Assembly: GCF_946479275.1 (NCBI RefSeq) | Contig: NZ_CAMLFE010000006.1 | Coordinates: forward strand, 62,001-126,000 | Direction: 5' to 3' | Length of the DNA: 64,000 nucleotides | Source of the DNA: an uncultured Bartonella sp. | GTDB taxonomy: Bacteria > Pseudomonadota > Alphaproteobacteria > Rhizobiales > Rhizobiaceae | In this document: in pieces, positions 1 through 7,975 of the stretch | How the letters are laid out: every line of letters starts with the position of its first letter | Numbering within the stretch: the first letter of the stretch is position 1 | Position numbers and translations under genes: made by a program | Notes under the pieces: generated by a model | Seen by the model: only the letters and a program-made list of their open reading frames with translations | Told to the model about the DNA's origin: nothing | The model's database searches: none

Positions 1-626
1 CAGGCGGTATCGTCGGTGTTATCGGTCCTAACGGTGCCGGTAAAACAACATTGTTCAAAATGTTGACGGGGCAGGAAAAGCCGGATTCTGGAACAATTCG
101 TATTGGTGACACTGTCAAAATGAGCTATGTTGACCAAAGTCGTGACGCACTCGACCCGAATAAAACAGTCTGGGAAGAGATTTCCGGCGGTAACGACATC
201 ATCAAACTCGGCAAATATGAAATGAACAGCCGTGCCTATTGCGGTGCCTTCAACTTCAAGGGAAGTGACCAACAACAGAAGGTTGGTAACCTTTCAGGTG
301 GACAAAGAAACCGTGTGCATCTTGCCAAACTTTTGAAAGAGGGCGGCAATGTTTTGTTGCTTGACGAGCCGACCAATGATCTTGATACCGAAACGCTGGC
401 AGCTTTGGAGGAAGCTCTTGAAAACTTTGCCGGCTGTGCCGTTGTTATCAGCCACGATCGTATGTTCCTTGATCGCTTGGCAACACATATGCTGGCTTTC
501 GAGGGGGACAGTCATGTGGAATGGTTTGAAGGCAATTTTGAAGAATACGAGGCCGATAAAATACGCCGTCTTGGGCCGGAATCTGTCAATCCGAAACGGG
601 TCACTTACAAACGTTTGACACGCTAG
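1..626 (+). CDS. ettA: Energy-dependent translational throttle protein EttA (ABC-F), 3' part
   Basis: The reading frame is open from the window edge (codons in phase with base 3), so the N-terminal ABC domain lies outside. What remains is the second ATP-binding cassette: Walker [10 protein letters not shown] at the very start, signature [12 protein letters not shown], Walker [12 protein letters not shown] and the H-switch SHDRMFLD. The EttA-type ending ([16 protein letters not shown]) follows. ABC-F proteins of this class bind the ribosomal E site and gate the first elongation steps according to ATP/ADP level; they have no membrane domain. The C-terminus is complete and is followed by a strong terminator. 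The assignment to EttA rather than Uup or another ABC-F rests on overall resemblance of the last 190 residues. Confidence 0.93.
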   Translation, partial: GGIVGVIGPNGAGKTTLFKMLTGQEKPDSGTIRIGDTVKMSYVDQSRDALDPNKTVWEEISGGNDIIKLGKYEMNSRAYCGAFNFKGSDQQQKVGNLSGGQRNRVHLAKLLKEGGNVLLLDEPTNDLDTETLAALEEALENFAGCAVVISHDRMFLDRLATHMLAFEGDSHVEWFEGNFEEYEADKIRRLGPESVNPKRVTYKRLTR

Positions 627-682
627 AGTTCGTCGCGGTTTCAGGAAACGATATCGTTTTGTTTTGACTAATATGAGAAAAG

Positions 683-706
683 AAGCGGGGTTTCCCCGCT
701 TTTTCC
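683..706 (+). terminator. Rho-independent terminator after ettA
   Basis: Stem AAGCGGGG / CCCCGCTT (683-690 with 694-701), a 3-nt loop and a T run. It lies about 55 bp after the ettA stop. Confidence 0.85.
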
Positions 707-1317
707 ATTTTTTTATGTTTGATTGACGGTTGTCGATGACATGTGTCAGTCATTTGGCTAACATTTTTACCTGTGCGATTTTTAACGGCGAAACGAAGCC
801 ATAGCTGTAAAAACCGGATATAATCCTGATAAATATCGACAAAAATTTTCCGGTTAAAATAATAAAAATAAGCCCTTCGCTTGTTCAGGCTTTATCCGTT
901 TCTTTAAAATGAAAAATCTATTCAGTTCAAACCGACTTCGAAAATACTGGAAACTCGGTTATGAGGGGCGCGGCAGATGAAAATAAGCTTCAACAAAATA
1001 GAATCTATATCAAGCTATTAAAAACGGAATGAAGGACTTAAAAACAGCCATGACAAAACGATCGAGGCTCTTGAGGTGCATTTGTCTTATCTTGAAGAAT
1101 GGTGAAAAATTACGGGCAAATCCTATGTGGCCTTTCGTTGTTCAACGATGCTAAAAAACAATGAAATAAAACACAATCGGCGGAGGTGTGAAGCAAAGCT
1201 TTTTTCACGTTTGAAGCGAAATTCGGACTATATGGGGAATTTTTGACTTTATGGGTGTCTTGACTGCAAAAAGTGGTAAACTGGTTTCACTGCCCGATAA
1301 GACAATGGAGAAAATTT
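707..1317. other. Gene-free AT-rich stretch with a possible decayed reading frame
   Basis: No gene is supported. Near 1034-1135 one frame reads protein-like (GLKNSHDKTIEALEVHLSYL, then EEW, a stop, and KITGKSYVA), which looks like a coding remnant broken by a stop. I do not recognise a family and the match to real coding sequence is impressionistic. Confidence 0.3.
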
Positions 1318-2082
1318 ATGCAAGATTGGTCAGCACAAGATTATTTGAAATTCGAGGATGAACGTTTAAGACCGGTACATGACCTTGCCAATGCTGTTCC
1401 TCTTAAAGAGGTAAAAACCATTGTCGATCTTGGTTGCGGGCCGGGAACTTCGACCGAAGTTTTATGCGAGCATTGGCCAAGGGCCAAGGTTTCGGGCTTT
1501 GACTCTTCTGCCGAGATGATTGCCAGTGCGAAGAAACGCTTGCCAAAAATTGAATTTACAGTTCAGGATATTGAAAAATGGTCTCCGGACAGCGATGTCG
1601 ATCTGTTATTTTCGAATGCAGTATTTCAATGGCTGCCTGATCATATTGATGAGATGAAACGATTGGTCTCTGCCATGAAAAGCGGTGCAGCACTGGCCGT
1701 ACAAATGCCGGATAATCTGTTCGAGCCACTTCATCGGGCAATGATTCACGTTGCCGAAGACAAACGTTGGAATGACCGTATCGGTTCTGTAGCACGGGAA
1801 AAGCTCCCGAACGTCTCTGTCTATTACGATGCTTTGAAACCGCTTGTGCGCTATATTGATATTTGGCAGACAATCTATAACCCGATCATGGAAAATCATG
1901 AAGCGATTGTCGATTGGGTGAAAGGTGCAGCCCTGCGGCCATTTTTGGCTCCATTAAGCGACGAGGAAAAGCAGGACTACCTTGCTCTTTATCTTGAACG
2001 CATCAAAAAGCTTTATCCGACACAATATGACGGTAAAGTGCTTTTGCGGTTTCCGCGCCTGTTTCTGGTGCTGGTGAAATAG
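1318..2082 (+). CDS. tam: Trans-aconitate 2-methyltransferase Tam
   Basis: SAM-dependent methyltransferase that esterifies trans-aconitate, a by-product of the citrate cycle that inhibits aconitase. The protein (255 aa from the ATG at 1318) tracks E. coli Tam from end to end: DW..YLKFEDER near the N-terminus, the SAM-binding VDLGCGPGTST (about residues 36-46), then NAVFQWLPDH, AVQMPDN, VYYD, VDWVKGAALRPFL and the terminal LLRFPRLFLV. The frame stays open to 1273, but the ATG at 1318 has a GGAG 7 nt upstream and matches the family start. It is monocistronic, with a perfect-stem terminator downstream. Confidence 0.93.
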   Translation: MQDWSAQDYLKFEDERLRPVHDLANAVPLKEVKTIVDLGCGPGTSTEVLCEHWPRAKVSGFDSSAEMIASAKKRLPKIEFTVQDIEKWSPDSDVDLLFSNAVFQWLPDHIDEMKRLVSAMKSGAALAVQMPDNLFEPLHRAMIHVAEDKRWNDRIGSVAREKLPNVSVYYDALKPLVRYIDIWQTIYNPIMENHEAIVDWVKGAALRPFLAPLSDEEKQDYLALYLERIKKLYPTQYDGKVLLRFPRLFLVLVK

Positions 2083-2144
2083 AGCGGTTGCGATTGGTAC
2101 TTGACCGAACCAATAATGACAAACCGGTGAAGTCTGTAAATGAG

Positions 2145-2172
2145 AGAGCCATAAATATTTATGGCTCTTTTT
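2145..2172 (+). terminator. Terminator after tam
   Basis: A perfect 24-bp palindrome (12-nt arms AGAGCCATAAAT / ATTTATGGCTCT, 2145-2168) followed by Ts. Confidence 0.8.
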
Positions 2173-2798
2173 AGTTACTCTCCAGACCTGATTTCGGGAA
2201 TAAAACTTGCTGTTTCGGAAAAATGTTTATCCGGCGAATTAAATGTGATGGTATTTTATCGAAAGTGCGGGGCAAATTAATCGTCGGTCATACTGAAATG
2301 TTTATCGCCCAAAAAATCACAATCTAAAATAAGAAGATCGCAACACAAAAGAGCGGTGGAAACCGGCCGGCCTTCTGGTCATGTCAATTTTCAACGATAA
2401 CTGAAGTATCTTGCGTCAATAAACTGTTTTACTAAAACTATAGGAATTAAATAAAGATATGTGATGAAAAGATCATCCGATAAAAATTTAATAAATCAAT
2501 TTTGTAACATTTATATATAACGAAGAAACAAGTTTTATTTAGCACTTAAAAGATAACACTTATAAAACAAACAGGAAACGATTCTGGTAGCGTTTTTGAT
2601 AAATGTTTATCAACTTATAATTGATTCGTGAATGAATGCTTGGCCAATTTTGTATTTTTAACGGGAATATGGTTTGAAAACAGCAAGAAGAGATTCTGTT
2701 ACTGTTGCATAATTGTCTTTCTGCACAGAAAAATTATCCCGAATGCACGTAAGAAGCGATTAACAACGCATTTCAAGCTAAAAATACTTTCCATTTAA
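2173..2798. other. Gene-free AT-rich spacer
   Basis: About 630 bp of strongly AT-rich sequence upstream of the L,D-transpeptidase gene. I see no reading frame, RNA gene or repeat that I can support. The only clear site is the CtrA-type box at its right end. Confidence 0.5.
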
Positions 2799-2815
2799 TT
2801 AACCTTCTATTAACC
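2799..2815 (+). promoter_or_regulatory. CtrA-type box TTAACC-N5-TTAACC
   Basis: Two TTAACC half-sites separated by TTCTA give TTAA-N7-TTAA exactly, the consensus of the alphaproteobacterial cell-cycle regulator CtrA. It lies 64 bp upstream of the ATG of the L,D-transpeptidase lipoprotein gene, a position suited to promoter control. The site is seen; CtrA binding is inferred. Confidence 0.6.
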
Positions 2816-2878
2816 ACGTTGTACGAGAAAAATACTAGCGATCAAACATGTCGCAATAACGAGGTTTCTAGACATCAA

Positions 2879-3583
2879 ATGAAATACTTCTGGCAACAAA
2901 AAACGGGGCTTGCAGCGGCTCTCGGCATTTTGGGCTTTGGGCTTGTCGGCTGTGCAACGACACCTGCTCCAACAGTAGTACCGAACGACAATGTAAAAGT
3001 TGCACCGGCAAAACCGGTTGTCACGTCAACTTTGCTTGGCACCCAATCGGTTTATGACCGTTATGAGCAAACTCCTGACGAGCCATTTAAAATTCCGCCG
3101 GTCACAGTGAAGATTCCTGAACAGTATGAGCGTACGGTTGTTCCTTATCCAACCGACGAAATTCCCGGAACCATCATTGTCGAACCGGAAAATCACTATC
3201 TTTACCTTGTCACGGGCGACGGTCAGGCCATTCGTTACGGCGTCGGTGTCGGTGCTTCCGGTCTCGGCTTCCATGGTGAAGCGAGGGTTCAGTTCAAGCG
3301 CAAATGGCCACGCTGGATTCCGACTGCCGATATGGTTCAGCGCAAACCGCAGCAATATAAACGTTTTGCCGATGGTGTTCCCGGTGGATTGCATAGCCCG
3401 CTTGGCGCCCGCGCGCTCTATCTCTTCCAGGGGAACACCGACACTTATTTCCGTATCCACGGCACAACACAACCTTCTAGCATCGGCAAAAATGTGTCGG
3501 CCGGCTGCATCCGTATGTTGAACAAAGATGTTGTTGATCTTTTCGAGCGCGTACAGATCGGTTCAAAAGTGATTGTTCGTTAA
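2879..3583 (+). CDS. L,D-transpeptidase (YkuD domain) lipoprotein
   Basis: Cell-envelope enzyme expected to make 3-3 peptidoglycan cross-links or attach proteins to peptidoglycan. Starting at the ATG at 2879 (234 aa) it has a short basic N-terminus, a hydrophobic stretch and a lipobox LVGC with the lipidated Cys at residue 25. A Pro-rich linker follows, then a YkuD catalytic domain ending in HGTTQPSSIG...SAGCIRM, where the His and Cys (about residue 210) are the catalytic pair. An in-frame TTG at 2819 would extend it but would bury the lipoprotein signal inside the protein. A CtrA-type box sits upstream and a terminator downstream. The family member (ErfK/YbiS type) is clear; the exact substrate is not. 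Confidence 0.88.
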   Translation: MKYFWQQKTGLAAALGILGFGLVGCATTPAPTVVPNDNVKVAPAKPVVTSTLLGTQSVYDRYEQTPDEPFKIPPVTVKIPEQYERTVVPYPTDEIPGTIIVEPENHYLYLVTGDGQAIRYGVGVGASGLGFHGEARVQFKRKWPRWIPTADMVQRKPQQYKRFADGVPGGLHSPLGARALYLFQGNTDTYFRIHGTTQPSSIGKNVSAGCIRMLNKDVVDLFERVQIGSKVIVR

Positions 3584-3608
3584 TAGTTCCGCATAAGCGG
3601 TTCATTTG

Positions 3609-3637
3609 AAAGGGTGGTTTTCCCGCCCTTTTTCTTT
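3609..3637 (+). terminator. Terminator after the L,D-transpeptidase gene
   Basis: Stem AAAGGGTGG / CCCGCCCTTT with a short T loop, followed by TTTTTCTTTT. Confidence 0.8.
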
Positions 3638-3869
3638 TCAGAATTCATTGTTTTTTTAAAACATGTCTCATCGGTTCGCAGGATTATATTTTTTGCCTGT
3701 GAAATCACGAAACCGGATTTTAAAGCTTTGATCGCCTCACTTGTTTTCTTTGACAGGTTGATTGAAAAATCACGTTGAGATCAAAAAAAATAATGAAATC
3801 TCATTATCGTGTGATACTCAATTGGGGCAATAAAATTGGCTAATATCGCTAAAGTTATTCAGGTAGTTG

Positions 3870-4175
3870 CTATAATTTGTCTTCCACGTCGACAAAACGG
3901 GTTGCCCGCCATTCTGTCAGTTTTTCGTTAATATCGTCAATGACAAAAAAACGCGCCGAGTCTTTATCATATCCCTCGTCCCGTAATTCATCATAATTTG
4001 TGTAAGTGTGTCGGATATAGGCAACGGCTGACAGCCAAACAGCGATAGAAGGGGGAAGATGCTTCATATGCGGGCTTAACGAGGCAGATCTGATGGGTTC
4101 GCTATCGGCAAAAGGTGCTTGCGGTATCAGAAGCGTCAATTCTCTTGCAATAGCGCGTTGTCTCTTCGTCGTCAT
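3870..4175 (-). CDS. DUF2293 domain-containing protein
   Basis: Small protein of about 101 aa (start ATG at 4175; an in-frame TTG lies two codons upstream). It carries the DUF2293 pattern common in Rhizobiales: an N-terminal basic helix, LIPQAPFADSEPIR, HLPPSIAVWLSAVAYIRHTY, TNYDELRDEGYDKDSARFFV and INEKLTEWR. Function of the family is unknown; nothing catalytic is visible. No Shine-Dalgarno motif precedes the ATG, and a promoter is spaced so that transcription would begin at the ATG itself (see the regulatory entry and finding). Confidence 0.8.
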   Translation of the reverse strand: MTTKRQRAIARELTLLIPQAPFADSEPIRSASLSPHMKHLPPSIAVWLSAVAYIRHTYTNYDELRDEGYDKDSARFFVIDDINEKLTEWRATRFVDVEDKL

Positions 4176-4181
4176 GGACAA

Positions 4182-4210
4182 ATAAAAAATTGAACTTGTT
4201 TTCTTGTCAA
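4182..4210 (-). promoter_or_regulatory. Promoter of the DUF2293 gene, predicted leaderless
   Basis: On the minus strand a perfect -35 TTGACA (4210-4205) is followed by a 17-nt spacer and TTTTAT (4187-4182). Six nucleotides later comes the ATG (4175), so +1 would fall on the A of the start codon. The -10 matches the consensus at only 4 of 6 positions. Confidence 0.45.
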
Positions 4211-4241
4211 ACAGAATTTTGTCGTTCCCGTCTATATAAGC

Positions 4242-4259
4242 TTACATGTCAACATGTAA
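4242..4259. repeat. Operator-like palindrome TTACATGTCAACATGTAA
   Basis: Perfect 8-bp inverted repeat with a 2-nt centre, 31 bp upstream of the -35 of the DUF2293 gene promoter. It looks like a dimeric regulator site; no candidate regulator is encoded next to it. Confidence 0.5.
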
Positions 4260-4369
4260 AAACAATGGCATCCACAAACCAGGGTAAAATTTTCCATTGA
4301 TAATAAAGGAAGATTCGCTGTTCTCAATACTCCCGAAAAGCAATTCTTACCTTCAAGATAAAGCTTTTT

Positions 4370-4525
4370 TTGAAAAACAGTATTGAACGTTTCAACAGCC
4401 CGAACGGCGCTGAAACAGATTTTTTCGCGAAGTTTATCCGTGAACAGATCGGTGAGAGCTTTTCGAAATCGGATCAGGAAAAGTGGAAACTGAAAAAAAG
4501 AGGGCTGAATAACTTCTTTTTATAG
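4370..4525 (+). other. Protein-like open frame without ATG (possible sORF or gene remnant)
   Basis: A frame open from about 4300 ends in TAG at 4525. From the only usable start, TTG at 4370, it gives 51 aa (LKNSIERFNSPNGAETDFF, then AKFIREQIGESFSKSDQEKW and a Lys-rich end). Composition is protein-like, but there is no Shine-Dalgarno motif, no ATG and no family I recognise. It could be a degraded gene; listed so that the 570-bp spacer is not read as empty. Confidence 0.22.
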
Positions 4526-4688
4526 GCGTATAAACTCTGTTTATGTGAAGATTAGCTCCCGTTACATCGCATGGCGATATTCCGTTTATCAAGCAAAATC
4601 GTATTCAGACAAAAACATGCCCCGACGAAAAAAGATATGCGTTGAAGGGGAATTTTCCGGTGTTTGTGGGCATAAGTAATCTCTCTGC

Positions 4689-4722
4689 TTGACATTTGTG
4701 AAATATATAAAGATATCTTTAT
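4689..4722 (+). promoter_or_regulatory. Promoter and SahR/ArsR-type operator of the regulator-metF operon
   Basis: A perfect -35 TTGACA (4689-4694) is followed by the 16-bp perfect palindrome ATAAAGATATCTTTAT (4707-4722), which covers the -10 region and lies 23 bp before the regulator's ATG. This AT-rich dyad resembles the operators reported for SahR-type ArsR regulators of the methionine cycle. A repressor bound here would block the promoter, so autoregulation is likely. Confidence 0.65.
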
Positions 4723-4745
4723 GTCTATAAGAGCGGAGAAAAGTC

Positions 4746-5753
4746 ATGGTTCGCCAATTGGCGTTGAATGAAATAGTAGACGTATTGAAGGCGGTTGCTG
4801 AAACAACGCGTTTGCGCATACTTTTTTTATTGGACAAGGGCGATCTGACAGTTTCCGACATTACAAAAATTCTGGGACAATCGCAGCCACGCGTATCGCG
4901 TCATTTACGGCTTTTAACGGAAGCCCGTTTGATCGAGCGTTATCAGGAAGGCGCATGGGCCTATTTTTCTTTATCTTCATGTTCGTTACGTCGGGAAATG
5001 TTGAAAATAGTGCTTCAACATATTGATATTGAAGACAATCTTATTAATGCGGATTTGATGCGGCTTGGCGAAGTCAAAAAAGAGCGAAGCCGCGCTGCGG
5101 CTGCCTATTTTTCCAAAAATGCGCATGACTGGGATAAACTCAGATTGCTCCATGTGCCCGACAACACTGTCGAACAAACCATGGTTGAACTGGTTGGAAC
5201 GACGCCGTTCCAATCCATGCTTGATATCGGCACCGGTACCGGATCTTTGTTGAAGCTTTTTGCGCCTCTTTATACACGGGCGATAGGTATTGATAATAAC
5301 CGCGATATGCTGGCTGTTGCACGCGTCAATCTGGATAAAGCAGGCGTTTCGAACGCTCAGGTCAGGTTGGGAGATGTTGCCAATTTGCCGGTCGAGAAAG
5401 AAACGTTCAATCTCGTTACTATTTATCAGGTTCTACATTTCCTGTCGGATCCTGAAGTTGCAATCTTTGAAGCGGCGCGCGTCATGCGACCGGGGGCGCG
5501 GCTCATCATTGTCGACTATGCTCCGCATGAACTTGAATACTTACGTGAAAAATATGCCCATGTGCGTATGGGATTTTCCGATTCCCAAATGAAGTACTGG
5601 CTTGATAAAGCCGGCTTGACATTGGAAAAAACTTTGAGTTTTCAACCACAACAAAATGGCAATACAAAAGGGCTCACACTCAAGCTGTGGCTTGCCCGTG
5701 ATCCACGTTTGTTGATTGCCCGAAACACAACATTTCTAACGGAGACCGCTTAA
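4746..5753 (+). CDS. ArsR-family regulator fused to a SAM-methyltransferase domain (SahR-like)
   Basis: A 335-aa two-domain protein. Residues 1 to about 95 form an ArsR winged helix (LKAVAETTRLRILFLL, then DLTVSDITKILGQSQPRVSRHLRLL). Residues from about 130 form a class I methyltransferase fold with DIGTGTGSLLKLF and a VMRPGARLIIVDYA strand. I see no metal-binding Cys cluster. The layout matches SahR, which as known from other proteobacteria senses S-adenosylhomocysteine and controls methionine-cycle genes. Here it overlaps metF by one base (TAATG), and the palindrome upstream fits an autoregulated operon. SD GGAG precedes the ATG. SAH as ligand is inferred from context. Confidence 0.82.
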   Translation: MVRQLALNEIVDVLKAVAETTRLRILFLLDKGDLTVSDITKILGQSQPRVSRHLRLLTEARLIERYQEGAWAYFSLSSCSLRREMLKIVLQHIDIEDNLINADLMRLGEVKKERSRAAAAYFSKNAHDWDKLRLLHVPDNTVEQTMVELVGTTPFQSMLDIGTGTGSLLKLFAPLYTRAIGIDNNRDMLAVARVNLDKAGVSNAQVRLGDVANLPVEKETFNLVTIYQVLHFLSDPEVAIFEAARVMRPGARLIIVDYAPHELEYLREKYAHVRMGFSDSQMKYWLDKAGLTLEKTLSFQPQQNGNTKGLTLKLWLARDPRLLIARNTTFLTETA

Positions 5754-6673
5754 TGTCTGCCCCATCACTTTCCCGCCGCCCCGACTTGGGCGACAAGCTG
5801 AAGGTTTCATTTGAATTTTTCCCGCCAAAAACGGAGAAAATGGAAGAAATGCTTTGGCAAACGGTCAAACGTCTTGCACCGTTAAAGCCGGAATTTGTTT
5901 CGGTAACTTACGGGGCAGGCGGCTCTACGAGGGAGAGGACCGGCAGAACTGTTGAACGTATTATTAAGGAAACACACCTTAATGCAGCTGCGCATTTGAC
6001 ATGTGTTGATGCAACACGCGAAGAAGTCGACGGCGTAGCACGGCAATTTGCTTCCATGGGCATTCATCATTTTGTTGCGCTGCGCGGTGATCCAAGCAAC
6101 GGAGCGGGCGGGCGCTATCATCCTACTCCGGGAGGTTATGCCAATGCGGTTGAACTCGTTGCCGGTTTAAAAGCGATTAATCCGGATTTTGAAATCACCG
6201 TTTCGGCATATCCGGAAAAACATCCCGAAAGTCCTGATTTTGCGACAGATATTGATCTCCTCAAACGCAAAATAGACAATGGGGCGACTAAGGCCATCAC
6301 CCAATGTTTTTTTGATAACCATTTTTATGAAGATTATATTGAAAGGGTGCGCAAAGCCGGTATCTATATTCCGATTTTACCCGGTATTTTGCCAATTCAT
6401 AATTTTTGGCAGGTTAAAAATTTCTGTTCGCGCAACGGCACGCATATCCCCGATTGGCTGGCACAACGTTTCGAGGGGCTGGAAAACGACCAGAAAACAC
6501 ATGATCTTGTTGCAGCCGCTGTTGCTGCCGAACAGGTTCTTGATCTCGTCGAACATGGTATTGAAGATTTTCACTTCTATACGCTTAATCGGGCTGATCT
6601 CGTCTATGCCATATGTTACCTTATTGGTATCAGACCCAAAAAAGACAAAGCCGAACTGCCGACTGGGGACTAG
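5753..6673 (+). CDS. metF: Methylenetetrahydrofolate reductase MetF
   Basis: Flavoenzyme that reduces 5,10-methylene-THF to 5-methyl-THF, the methyl donor for methionine synthesis. The 306-aa protein has family landmarks in order: SFEFFPPKTEKMEE near the N-terminus (catalytic Glu in FEFFPPK), SVTYGAGGSTRERT, HLTCVDATREEV, ALRGDPSNG, VSAYPEKHPES, KITQCFFD-type ATKAITQCFFDNHFY and the PILPGILPI strand. It is translationally coupled to the SahR-like regulator upstream. No metH follows; the next 1.2 kb hold no gene, so the partner methionine synthase must be elsewhere. Confidence 0.95.
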   Translation: MSAPSLSRRPDLGDKLKVSFEFFPPKTEKMEEMLWQTVKRLAPLKPEFVSVTYGAGGSTRERTGRTVERIIKETHLNAAAHLTCVDATREEVDGVARQFASMGIHHFVALRGDPSNGAGGRYHPTPGGYANAVELVAGLKAINPDFEITVSAYPEKHPESPDFATDIDLLKRKIDNGATKAITQCFFDNHFYEDYIERVRKAGIYIPILPGILPIHNFWQVKNFCSRNGTHIPDWLAQRFEGLENDQKTHDLVAAAVAAEQVLDLVEHGIEDFHFYTLNRADLVYAICYLIGIRPKKDKAELPTGD

Positions 6674-7210
6674 ACATAGAGTGACATGGGGCAAAATTCG
6701 GTTTGCTCATTGAGAAATAGTCACGATGGGTGAAAGACCGATTGTGCTCGTTGTTTCATAAACTACATCCAGCTTGATGAAAATGTTCACAATAATTGCG
6801 TGAGCGGCAAGTATGAGATTGTCCGGTAAGGCTTGAAGAACCGGAAAATAATTGGTTTTTCGCTCGCCGGTTTTTCGCATTTGTTTTTTTTGCCGTCATA
6901 ACGAAGATGACGGAGGGCAAAGGCGAAGGAAGGGCAAAGACCAGGAAGAGCAAAGGCGAAGAACGGTTTCACAAGCGATACGCCATCCCCCGGCGAGTAT
7001 TCGAGGAAGTTTTACGATAGCGATTCGGATTGCGAAAAATGCAGGGTTATTTTTCCATGCAGTATCTGTTTTTCGCTACTATATGCTCCAATATAATACA
7101 AAATTGACATATTTTTATCATATTGAGTAAAATTATAGCAAAAAATTCTTATTTTCATTCCGGATTTTCGGCCCTTGTCTTGTGATCGTCGTGATGATCG
7201 TTCATATCAG
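6674..7210. other. Gene-free spacer with purine-rich repeats
   Basis: No credible gene. At about 6914-6962 the units GGGCAAAGGCGAAGGA, GGGCAAAGACCAGGA and GAGCAAAGGCGAAGAA form three imperfect purine-rich repeats. The open frame through them is Arg/Lys-rich only because of the repeat. Confidence 0.45.
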
Positions 7211-7328
7211 GGAGGCATCGTTATCGAGATGCAACAAATTGGTTAACAACCAGGGAGACCGAGACCCCCCGCAACGGATTTCCCTTGGTTGAGGCCCGAT
7301 CGGAGCTTGCTCCGGTCGGGTTTTATTT
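7211..7328 (+). ncRNA. Candidate trans-acting small RNA (AbcR-like)
   Basis: A stand-alone, intergenic, terminator-ended element of about 118 nt. It begins near GGGAGGCATCG, folds a 5' hairpin (GCATC...GATGC), has a second possible hairpin (TGGTT...AACCA) and a C-rich single-stranded block. It then has TTTCCCTTGG just before a 10-bp GC-rich terminator stem and T tract. Length, three-stem layout and the exposed CCC/UUCCC motifs resemble the AbcR (alpha-r15) sRNAs of Rhizobiales, which repress ABC-transporter mRNAs. Both the 5' end and the family are inferred; no encoded protein is evident. Confidence 0.45.
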
Positions 7329-7330
7329 TT
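7295..7330 (+). terminator. Terminator of the small-RNA candidate
   Basis: A 10-bp stem CCCGATCGGA / TCCGGTCGGG with loop GCTTGC, followed by TTTTATTTTT. Upstream there is no protein gene for 600 bp, so it must end a non-coding transcript. Confidence 0.85.
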
Positions 7331-7906
7331 TGAATCCCGTTTGGATAAATTTATCCTTTTGGCTTTTTGAATTATCCTTTGGCCTCTTTGAAGCCTTCTC
7401 CCGCTACTTTGAATTTGGCTTACGATATTTTGTTGCATTCCATTATTGTCGCCAAGGTTCTTGAGATAGAACGACATTTTTCCTTTTCTTGTGCTTTTTT
7501 CAGTAAAATATTGGATGGTTTATTGTCATCAAACATGCATACTTAAAAAATTGATTTTAAAGGATTTTTTGAAGTGCGTGATTCATGCCCCCCGTTGGAA
7601 ATGCGGTTTTGTTAAAGCCTTTATGCTAAGATAATGGATAAGTACTTTTGTCAGACAGGACAAATAAAGATAAAAAAACGTCATAAGAAAATTTCGTGTA
7701 AATTGTCGTGCGACCGGCCAAACGTCGAATGCATCTCTTCAAGAATGATAGAAATGACGGGTCTGGGCCGAGATGTTTTCAAGGTTTAGCCAAGAAGGGT
7801 AAGCTCGCAAAATTCCGGAAATGAATAGCTGAAGCCTTCAACTGTGATCAGAAAAATCCAGTTTCATCGGGAAAATGTTATCCTTAAAAAAGCAAATACC
7901 ACACTA
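7331..7906. other. Gene-free spacer
   Basis: About 575 bp with no reading frame, RNA gene or repeat that I can support. Confidence 0.5.
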
Positions 7907-7930
7907 AAAACGGGCAGAGATGCCCGTTTT
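7907..7930 (-). terminator. Terminator after the lytic transglycosylase gene
   Basis: Inverted repeat AAAACGGGCA / TGCCCGTTTT with loop GAGA; on the minus strand the stem runs into a T tract. It lies 45 bp after the transglycosylase stop. Confidence 0.8.
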
Positions 7931-7975
7931 GCTATGAGTTGAATGCGCTATTTTTTAAAACCGCCGAATGTAGTT

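Noticed and set aside
6852-7130. A 92-aa reading frame in the spacer after metF
   Set aside because: Its Arg/Lys/Glu-rich middle comes from the purine repeats; no SD, no family resemblance, low-complexity composition.
7202-7477. A minus-strand 91-aa frame over the small-RNA candidate
   Set aside because: It crosses the GC-rich terminator stem of the plus-strand element and resembles no protein family.
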